Shown here: positions 1 to 4,257 of the stretch, in pieces
How the letters are laid out: every line of letters starts with the position of its first letter
Numbering within the stretch: position 1 is the stretch's first letter
Source of the DNA: Oscillospiraceae bacterium
GTDB taxonomy: Bacteria > Bacillota > Clostridia > Oscillospirales > Ruminococcaceae
Length of the DNA stretch: 6,496 nt
Direction: 5' to 3'
Assembly (NCBI GenBank): GCA_017483405.1
Contig: JAFUWP010000067.1
Location: 1-6,496, forward strand
The notes under the pieces: model-generated
What the model was told of the DNA's origin: nothing
What the model saw: only the letters and a program-made list of their open reading frames with translations
Databases searched by the model: none
Program-made: the position numbers and the translations under genes

Positions 1-614
1 ATTTAAGACTGCTTGATAAATTTATTGCAGTTTCGGCATACAAGAACATTCAGCCGTTATTGTTACTGACAAAAATTGATTTGGCATCTTATGAGGCAAT
101 TTATCAGCTATACAGTTCGATACAGATTCCGATTCTGCCTGTTGATTATCAGAATCCCGAAACCCTCGAAGCCGTCCGCGATGCTTTCAAAAATAAAGTC
201 AGTGCGCTGACAGGCAATTCCGGTGCAGGAAAATCGACTCTGCTCAATGCGCTGGATTCGACCCTTGCTATTCCGACAGGCGAAATCAGTCAGAAACTCG
301 GCAGAGGAAAGCATACTACCAGACATGCCCAGCTCTATCCGCTGGCAAGCGGCGGCTATATCGCCGATACCCCTGGTTTTTCGACATTCGATACCATGCG
401 TTATGCCGTCATCCGAAAAGAAGAACTCGCCGACTGCTTTGTCGAATTTGCCGAATATCAGAATCAATGCAGATTCCATGACTGCTCCCATACCTGCGAG
501 AAAGGCTGTGCCGTGCTCGAAGCCGTCAGAGAAGGCAAAATCCCTGAAAGCCGTCATCAAAGTTACTGCGAAATGTACGAAGAATCGAAACAAATCAAGG
601 AGTGGGAACTATGA
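1..614 (+). CDS. rsgA: Ribosome small-subunit-dependent GTPase A (5' truncated by window edge)
   Basis: RsgA is a circularly permuted GTPase that acts in late 30S subunit maturation. The reading frame is open to the left edge (first full codon at 3), so the N-terminal OB-fold is missing and 203 residues are visible. The TTG at 60 is only an internal Leu codon, because coding similarity continues upstream of it. G motifs occur in the permuted order typical of the family: G4 TKID (fragment residues 23-26), G1 P-loop GNSGAGKS (71-78), G2-like TTR just after, and G3 DTPG (122-125). A C-terminal zinc motif C-x4-C-x-H-x5-C (C156, C161, H163, C169) matches the RsgA zinc domain. The stop codon overlaps the thiN start by 4 nt (ATGA), implying translational coupling. 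In Bacillus subtilis rpe lies between rsgA and thiN; here it does not. Identification is firm. Confidence 0.96.
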   Translation, partial: LRLLDKFIAVSAYKNIQPLLLLTKIDLASYEAIYQLYSSIQIPILPVDYQNPETLEAVRDAFKNKVSALTGNSGAGKSTLLNALDSTLAIPTGEISQKLGRGKHTTRHAQLYPLASGGYIADTPGFSTFDTMRYAVIRKEELADCFVEFAEYQNQCRFHDCSHTCEKGCAVLEAVREGKIPESRHQSYCEMYEESKQIKEWEL

Positions 615-1234
615 AAACCTGTGTGATTATTGCCGGTGGAGATGTGACAGAAACCATCCGGATTCCGGAACAGGCACTTATCCTATGTGCGGACAGCGGC
701 TATCAACACGCGCTGAAACAGAATATCAAGCCGGATGTGCTGATTGGCGATTTCGATTCCTATACGAATAAGCTTCCGGAAGATATTAAAATTGTCCGCT
801 ATCCGGTCGAGAAAGACGTTTCTGATACATGGGCTTGCGTGGAGTATGCGAAAGAAAAAGGCTTTGATACTTTCAAAATCTATGGTGCATTCGGCGGTGA
901 CAGAATCGACCATAGTATCGCAAATTTGCAGATGCTCCGGAACATTGCCGAAAAAAATCTGACTGCTGTGCTGTATTATAAAAAACAGGTACTCACCAAT
1001 CTGAATGCCGGAGAAACAGATTTTCTGATTCCGGATTTCTATCCTTATTTTTCGCTGTTTGCGCTTTCCGAAGTTTGCAGAGGCGTGACGATTACAGGCG
1101 CGAAATATCCGCTTGAAAATGCAGAACTGAAAAATTCTTTTCCGCTGGGATTAAGCAACGAAGTGAGTACAATCGCCGGAGCTTACGTTTCTGTACAGGA
1201 GGGGAATCTTCTGCTTGTGATGACGGCAAAATAA
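611..1234 (+). CDS. thiN: Thiamine pyrophosphokinase (thiamine diphosphokinase)
   Basis: The product transfers pyrophosphate from ATP to thiamine, making thiamine diphosphate in the cytoplasm. It is 207 aa, normal for the bacterial family. Visible family motifs are ADSG (residues 27-30), the substrate-binding block PDVLIGDFDS (41-50), the acidic KDVSD (68-72) and GGDRIDHSIAN (95-105). The C-terminal beta domain includes a conserved-looking PLGLSNEV stretch. I chose ATG 611 over the in-frame GTG at 602 because AAGGAG (597-602) lies 8 nt before the ATG, whereas GTG 602 overlaps that site. The start overlaps the rsgA stop, so the two are one transcript. The rsgA...thiN...spoVM order is the one known from Bacillus. 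No THI-box riboswitch is seen upstream within the window, so regulation by thiamine diphosphate is not indicated here. Confidence 0.95.
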   Translation: MKTCVIIAGGDVTETIRIPEQALILCADSGYQHALKQNIKPDVLIGDFDSYTNKLPEDIKIVRYPVEKDVSDTWACVEYAKEKGFDTFKIYGAFGGDRIDHSIANLQMLRNIAEKNLTAVLYYKKQVLTNLNAGETDFLIPDFYPYFSLFALSEVCRGVTITGAKYPLENAELKNSFPLGLSNEVSTIAGAYVSVQEGNLLLVMTAK

Positions 1235-1262
1235 ATCCGGATTTATGACAGGAGAAATCGCG

Positions 1263-1721
1263 ATGAATTCAGAAATAAAAGATTATTATAATGATATTAT
1301 AAAAATGTGTGAAGTCTATATTTCACTTAGAAGTCGCTGTGAAATGGATTCCCCTGCAACAGAACAGGAAATTTCAGAATGGGAAAATAAAATCGGAAAT
1401 CCATTGCCGTCCGCCTATCGGGAGTGGCTCGGAATGACAAAGCATTTGCGCATAGACGGCGGTTTTCTGGAATTGTTCCCCCCTGTCGGAGCTATCGGAG
1501 ATGAGAAAATCTGTATCGGCTCTGTAATAGGGGGCGGCGATGATTATTATTTTCATTTCAGAAACAATCAGTTTTATCGTGAGTTTGACGGCGAAATAGA
1601 ATTTTTTGATTCTTTTACGGATTTGCTGGATGACTTTTATCGCGAACTCGAAATGAGAGCCGATTCAAAATATGGTGACAAATGGCTAAAAGTATATGAT
1701 AAACTGTTCCCCGATGAATAA
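1263..1721 (+). CDS. SMI1/KNR4 (SUKH) family protein
   Basis: This is a soluble 152-aa acidic protein with no signal peptide or membrane segment. A SUKH-1-like N-terminal core can be read: an acidic helix with the E..ISEWE pattern (about residues 33-41), then G-N-P-LP-x-x-YREWL (45-56) and a following GGFLELFP strand (66-73). Family members are often immunity proteins against secreted or contact-dependent toxins, but many are lone genes of unknown role. No toxin gene is adjacent here, so immunity is only a possibility. The start is ATG 1263, served by AGGAGA (1250-1255) at 7 nt; an in-frame ATG at 1245 lies upstream of that site and is less likely. The gene begins 28 nt after thiN, with no room for a convincing promoter, so it is probably co-transcribed with thiN. 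It sits between thiN and spoVM, where the Bacillus locus has nothing. Confidence 0.82.
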   Translation: MNSEIKDYYNDIIKMCEVYISLRSRCEMDSPATEQEISEWENKIGNPLPSAYREWLGMTKHLRIDGGFLELFPPVGAIGDEKICIGSVIGGGDDYYFHFRNNQFYREFDGEIEFFDSFTDLLDDFYRELEMRADSKYGDKWLKVYDKLFPDE

Positions 1722-1750
1722 ATTCTGATTTGTCGCCGAAAAATCATCTG

Positions 1751-1778
1751 TCACAAAAATCCTGATTCTGCATAGGAT
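1751..1778 (+). promoter_or_regulatory. Putative mother-cell sigma-E-type promoter of spoVM
   Basis: The -35-like TCACAAA (1751-1757) is followed after 13 nt by the -10-like CATAGGAT (1771-1778). From memory the sigma-E consensus is about KMATATT, 13-15 nt, CATACANT. The match is 4/7 and 6/8, so it is moderate. Support comes from the almost identical -10 region before the SpoIVFA-like gene (GCATAGRATATA in both) and from spoVM being sigma-E dependent in B. subtilis. The -10 is 39 nt from the spoVM ATG. Two TATACT hexamers (1778-1783, 1783-1788) exist but have no sigma-A -35. Confidence 0.5.
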
Positions 1779-1809
1779 ATACTATACTGAATTCAGGAGG
1801 GATTTACTT

Positions 1810-1899
1810 ATGAAAATCGTTGTGATTAAAAGCCCGAAGGTTCTTGCAGGAGTGCTCCGTTTTGTATTCGGCATCAAGAAAGAACCCGAAACTGAATAA
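1810..1899 (+). CDS. spoVM: SpoVM, stage V sporulation peptide (29 aa)
   Basis: SpoVM is an amphipathic peptide that recognises the convex forespore membrane and anchors SpoIVA, starting spore coat assembly. The 29-residue product starts MKIVVIKSPK and ends in a charged KKEPETE tail. Against the B. subtilis 26-mer (from memory) it keeps M1, K2, I6, K7, P9, K10, L12, G14, R17 and G21. Pro9, important for membrane-curvature recognition, is present. The start has a near-perfect Shine-Dalgarno site, AGGAGGG (1795-1801), 8 nt before the ATG. The position downstream of thiN matches the conserved rsgA-thiN-spoVM locus, although a SUKH gene intervenes. It has its own sporulation-type promoter and is followed 4 nt later by a terminator, so it looks like an independent single-gene unit. 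Size makes it easy to miss in automated annotation. Confidence 0.92.
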   Translation: MKIVVIKSPKVLAGVLRFVFGIKKEPETE

Positions 1900-1903
1900 A
1901 ATC

Positions 1904-1942
1904 AATGCCATGAAACGGAAATTCCATTTCATGGCATTTTTT
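1904..1942 (+). terminator. Rho-independent terminator after spoVM, possibly bidirectional
   Basis: Perfect 12-bp arms (1904-1915 and 1927-1938) form a stem that can extend past one C/A mismatch by three more pairs (1917-1919 with 1923-1925), leaving an AAT loop. A run of six T (1937-1942) follows on the + strand. On the - strand the stem is followed by TTGATTTTATT, which is also T-rich, so the hairpin could terminate the convergent XRE gene as well. The XRE stop codon (1944-1942 on the - strand) touches the T run. Confidence 0.92.
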
Positions 1943-2547
1943 CAGGAACTGACTTTTCTGGTGTTGAATGGCTGATACATCAGACCGTGATGATTGCAGT
2001 ACCAGTACAGACAGCCGTTTCCGCGGAGCGGAAATCTTGCCTGTGCATTGCCTTCCGGATACAGACGGACAATTTCAGCACGTTCTGTCGTGATGCTCGC
2101 GATAAAGGAGATATAATGCTGTTTGGTCATTTCATGCGGAATTGTGATGAAATATTCATCCTCTGTTTTTTCGATTTGTATCTGATGGGCTTCATCCGGA
2201 AGTTCGGCTTCTGTCACCGGAAGGGTAATTCCGCAACAGCTGATAACGGCTTCTCCCATCGTATGAATGATGTTTCCGCACACTGGACAGATATAGAAAC
2301 ACGAACGGAGCATGTTGCCGGAAATATTCCGGTTAGTCACGCATCCGCCGGAAAGCAGTTCCGTGATGGAAATCTTCAGCGCATTGGCAAGCGGTTCGAG
2401 CAGAGTAATATCCGGAAAGCCTCTGCCGGTCTCCCATCGGGAGACGGCCTTGTCACTGACGTTGATTTTTCCGGCAAGTTCTGTCTGAGTCAGATTCTGC
2501 GCCTCACGCATGGTTTTGATAAGTGCGCCTGTTACATAATGATTCAT
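1942..2547 (-). CDS. XRE-family HTH regulator fused to a desulfoferrodoxin-like domain
   Basis: This 201-aa protein has two parts. Residues about 7-65 are a Cro/C1-type helix-turn-helix (LTQTELAGKINVSDKAVSRWE) that should bind DNA. Residues about 83-192 resemble a class I desulfoferrodoxin. C87, C90, C104 and C105 match the Fe(Cys)4 centre pattern (CxxC...CC). H121, H138, H144, C184 and H187 match the five Fe(His)4Cys ligands of superoxide reductase, with the H-x5-H and C-x2-H spacings kept. The SOR catalytic Glu is retained (E119), but the neighbouring Lys (E-K-H in known enzymes, from memory) is Ala120. This suggests sensing of superoxide or oxygen rather than efficient catalysis; that is inference. 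ATG 2547 has GGAG at 10 nt and a well-spaced sigma-A promoter. The gene runs convergent to spoVM and divergent from the SpoIVFA-like gene. Target genes are unknown; autoregulation is likely from the palindrome at its promoter. Confidence 0.9.
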   Translation of the reverse strand: MNHYVTGALIKTMREAQNLTQTELAGKINVSDKAVSRWETGRGFPDITLLEPLANALKISITELLSGGCVTNRNISGNMLRSCFYICPVCGNIIHTMGEAVISCCGITLPVTEAELPDEAHQIQIEKTEDEYFITIPHEMTKQHYISFIASITTERAEIVRLYPEGNAQARFPLRGNGCLYWYCNHHGLMYQPFNTRKVSS

Positions 2548-2572
2548 GAAAAATCATCTCCTTTTTGTATTT

Positions 2573-2586
2573 TGATAACTCTATCA
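2573..2586. promoter_or_regulatory. Palindromic candidate operator TGATA-N4-TATCA
   Basis: A perfect inverted repeat with 5-bp arms (2573-2577 and 2582-2586) and a 4-bp spacer overlaps the -10 of the XRE gene promoter and its expected transcription start. That is the usual place for an autorepressor site of an XRE dimer. It lies about 50 bp upstream of the -35 of the divergent SpoIVFA-like gene, so direct control of that gene is less certain. Short palindromes occur by chance, hence moderate confidence. Confidence 0.5.
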
Positions 2587-2611
2587 TAGCATGAATATGA
2601 CCGAAATGCAA
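2583..2611 (-). promoter_or_regulatory. Sigma-A promoter of the XRE-desulfoferrodoxin gene
   Basis: On the - strand, -35 TTGCAT (2611-2606) and -10 TATGAT (2588-2583) are separated by exactly 17 nt. The -10 is 35 nt upstream of the start codon, leaving a leader of about 30 nt that contains AAGGAG. Spacing and hexamers are close to the housekeeping consensus. Confidence 0.75.
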
Positions 2612-2632
2612 CCTATGAAACGTAGAGAAACA

Positions 2633-2661
2633 GCATTTTCGATTTCGATTCCGCATAGAAT
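2633..2661 (+). promoter_or_regulatory. Putative mother-cell sigma-E-type promoter of the SpoIVFA/SpoIVFB-like pair
   Basis: GCATTTT (2633-2639) fits the sigma-E -35 pattern KMATATT at 6 of 7 positions. A 14-nt spacer leads to CATAGAAT (2654-2661), which fits CATACANT at 7 of 8. Consensus is from memory. The -10 lies 37 nt before the ATG, almost the same geometry as at spoVM, and the surrounding GATTCYGCATAGRATATA is shared. The B. subtilis spoIVF operon is sigma-E controlled, which agrees. Confidence 0.62.
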
Positions 2662-2690
2662 ATAGCAAAATCCTGAAAGGAGCTTGTATC

Positions 2691-2996
2691 ATGCCGGAAG
2701 ATGATGAAGTCATTCTCGAAATTCCCGAACAGAATCCGGAGGAGGAAGAAGCATCGGAATGGATTCCCCCCGTCCTGAAAAAAGCTGAAAATTCGCATAA
2801 AAAACAGAGTATCGCGGATGTGTTTTTTATACAGTATATTATCTGCATTGTGATTCTGACGGTTCTGTTTTCGGTCAGGCTGTGGGATGAGCAGAGCTTT
2901 CAGAACGCTGTGAATCAGTTTGAATCCGCGACTCATGCGGAATCTCTGCCGTGGGTTCTGGATATTATCGAACAGGTGAAACAGCTTTGGAACTGA
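2691..2996 (+). CDS. Small single-pass membrane protein, SpoIVFA-like by position
   Basis: This 101-aa protein is not recognised by clear sequence similarity. Residues 1-40 are hydrophilic and very acidic (EEEEAS near 17-22), ending in a basic KK. One transmembrane segment follows (about 43-62), then about 40 residues that by the positive-inside rule lie outside the cytoplasmic membrane, in the intermembrane space if it acts in the engulfed forespore. This topology matches SpoIVFA, the membrane partner that holds SpoIVFB, but the large C-terminal M23-like domain of Bacillus SpoIVFA is absent. AAAGGAG (2676-2682) is 8 nt before the ATG. Its last codons overlap the start of the M50 protease gene, so the two are translationally coupled. 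Function as a protease partner is inferred from context and topology only; the coding call is stronger than the functional one. Confidence 0.8.
   Translation: MPEDDEVILEIPEQNPEEEEASEWIPPVLKKAENSHKKQSIADVFFIQYIICIVILTVLFSVRLWDEQSFQNAVNQFESATHAESLPWVLDIIEQVKQLWN
2973..2978 (+). promoter_or_regulatory. RBS that sets the TTG start of the M50 protease
   Basis: AGGTGA lies inside the end of the preceding gene, 8 nt before TTG 2987. The upstream in-frame GTG 2951 and the downstream ATG 3020 have no comparable site, so it decides the start. Confidence 0.6.
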
Positions 2997-3556
2997 GATT
3001 TCAGAACTGCCGGATTGTGATGGATTTCAGTTTTCCGGCGATGCTTGCGATATTGTTTCTACAGTCGGATGCCGATTTGCTGAAACAGGCATTTCTTGTC
3101 TGCCTGATTCACGAACTCGGACACGGGCTTGTGATGTGCCTGACGGAATCTGGTATACGGGAGATTCGGTTCTATGCTTCCGGCATCCGGATGAAGACAA
3201 ATGCCTGTCTGCTTTCTGACGGGAAGATGCTGGCTGTTTATTTCAGCGGTCCTCTGATGAATCTGATTTGTGCTGTTTTGTTACGGAATATCAGTCCGGT
3301 GACGGCAGTGCTCCATCTGGGGATGGGGATATTCAATCTTCTGCCTTATCGGATTCTGGACGGGGGGGCGATACTGGAAACTTTTTTTGAAAACAGACCT
3401 GTATTTTTAAAAATCCGCAGTATTTTTTGTATGATGCTGTCGGCGGTGAGCGTATTTTGTTTATATTACTGGAAAATTGAGAATCCAGTGCTGTATCTGA
3501 CGGCGGTTTATCTGGCATTTTCCGAAATTGCAGTTGACAAATGCCTCTCTTTGTGA
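2987..3556 (+). CDS. M50 site-2 protease, SpoIVFB-like
   Basis: This is an intramembrane zinc metalloprotease of 189 aa from the TTG start. The zinc motif HELGH is at residues 42-46 inside the second hydrophobic segment. The downstream motif N117-LLP...LDGG (117-127) supplies the third zinc ligand, Asp125, as usual in the S2P family. Several hydrophobic stretches flank both motifs (about 12-24, 31-52, 80-103, 108-120, 137-155). It lacks the C-terminal CBS domain found in Bacillus SpoIVFB. SpoIVFB cleaves pro-sigma-K in the mother cell; here that substrate is inferred from the preceding SpoIVFA-like gene, the sigma-E-like promoter and the following TIGR03960/TIGR03936 genes, a clostridial neighbourhood. 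TTG 2987 overlaps the upstream stop by 10 nt. GTG 2951 would give 201 aa; ATG 3020 lacks an RBS. Protease family is firm, exact substrate is not. Confidence 0.92.
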   Translation: MELRFQNCRIVMDFSFPAMLAILFLQSDADLLKQAFLVCLIHELGHGLVMCLTESGIREIRFYASGIRMKTNACLLSDGKMLAVYFSGPLMNLICAVLLRNISPVTAVLHLGMGIFNLLPYRILDGGAILETFFENRPVFLKIRSIFCMMLSAVSVFCLYYWKIENPVLYLTAVYLAFSEIAVDKCLSL

Positions 3557-3562
3557 TAAAAT
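3534..3562 (+). promoter_or_regulatory. Consensus sigma-A promoter inside the end of the protease gene
   Basis: A perfect -35 TTGACA (3534-3539), a 17-nt spacer and -10 TAAAAT (3557-3562) fit the housekeeping consensus very well. The -35 lies in the last codons of the protease gene and the -10 starts right after its stop. It should drive the membrane protein and radical-SAM genes independently of sporulation. Confidence 0.85.
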
Positions 3563-3585
3563 AGGAATCGTATGGTATTTTTAAG

Positions 3586-3592
3586 AAAGGGG
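3586..3592 (+). promoter_or_regulatory. RBS AAAGGGG serving two overlapping ATGs
   Basis: It is 6 nt before ATG 3599, which opens only a 14-codon frame ending at 3643, and 11 nt before ATG 3604, which opens the long gene. An in-frame TTG at 3595 is only 2 nt away and is an unlikely start. Confidence 0.65.
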
Positions 3593-3603
3593 TTTTGTAT
3601 GAA

Positions 3604-4257
3604 ATGGGGATTAGTACAATCAGAACGGTATTTTATATTCTGACAGTTTCAGTAAGCGGCGGCTTATTTCTGTATACTGTCGTTGCAGGCGGCCTGACGT
3701 GGATAAAAGCATCCAATGCAGGCATTTTGCAGTTTCATAAAATCTTTCATCGGATGTTTTACTGGTGTTATTACCTGATTGTTATCGTCAGTCTGGTGAT
3801 TTCCGTACTGAATTTTACGGAAGCACATTCCTGTCGGGATGTGCTCGAAGCCAGTCAGACAGTCGGCATACAGGCCTTTATCGCTTATGAAGAACAAAAC
3901 GGAGAAATTGAAATTCCGGATGAAAATTTGTACATGTCACTGAAACAGCAGGAATATACAGAACAGATGCATCGCCATCAGCAGAACGGATTTTTTTATT
4001 TATTTATGGCAATGCTCTGGTTTTCGATGATGATGCTCAATACAGGGTTTGTGACTCAGAAGGGCTATTATCCGATGGGTTCGCTCAAACCGCGGAAACT
4101 GCTCGCCGAAGCCAAAGAAGGCGAATTGCAGTTTTATCTTCTGCCACTCAAACGCGGAGAGGGAAACAAGCCTCTGCTGAAAATGAAGGATACCCCCGAA
4201 AACCGAAGTTATTTTGCATCTCTAATTCAGAAAAGAAAGGGAGTGAATCTCAGCTGA
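3604..4257 (+). CDS. Three-TM membrane protein of unknown function
   Basis: I do not recognise the family of this 217-aa protein. Predicted membrane segments by eye are at about residues 7-33, 51-71 and 129-151. Between the second and third lies a hydrophilic, acidic and Gln-rich region (about 72-128), probably on one face of the membrane. The C-terminal 65 residues are basic and soluble. There is no signal peptide cleavage motif, no obvious catalytic motif and no cysteine pattern. The gene follows a strong sigma-A promoter and overlaps the radical SAM gene by one base (TGATG), so it is the first gene of that transcript. Its position between the site-2 protease and TIGR03960 suggests a fixed partner in this lineage, but no role can be stated. 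ATG 3604 is preferred over TTG 3595 because of RBS spacing. Confidence 0.85.
   Translation: MGISTIRTVFYILTVSVSGGLFLYTVVAGGLTWIKASNAGILQFHKIFHRMFYWCYYLIVIVSLVISVLNFTEAHSCRDVLEASQTVGIQAFIAYEEQNGEIEIPDENLYMSLKQQEYTEQMHRHQQNGFFYLFMAMLWFSMMMLNTGFVTQKGYYPMGSLKPRKLLAEAKEGELQFYLLPLKRGEGNKPLLKMKDTPENRSYFASLIQKRKGVNLS

Noticed and set aside
223..771. 182-codon frame overlapping rsgA and thiN
   Set aside because: It is an out-of-frame shadow of two well-supported genes.
1245..1721. SUKH gene as part of a toxin-immunity or defence module
   Set aside because: No toxin, secretion or polymorphic C-terminal domain gene lies next to it; neighbours are housekeeping and sporulation genes.
1778..1788. Tandem TATACT hexamers before spoVM as sigma-A -10 boxes
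   Set aside because: No TTGACA-like -35 occurs 16-18 nt upstream; the sigma-E-type reading is better supported by the twin site near 2654.
1722..1809. Possible terminator after the SUKH gene
   Set aside because: No hairpin with a T run can be built there; the thiN-SUKH transcript may read through spoVM to the 1904-1942 terminator.
1987..2589. 200-codon + strand open frame across the XRE gene
   Set aside because: It is antisense to a gene with clear HTH and desulfoferrodoxin motifs, has no RBS, and its translation shows no family features.
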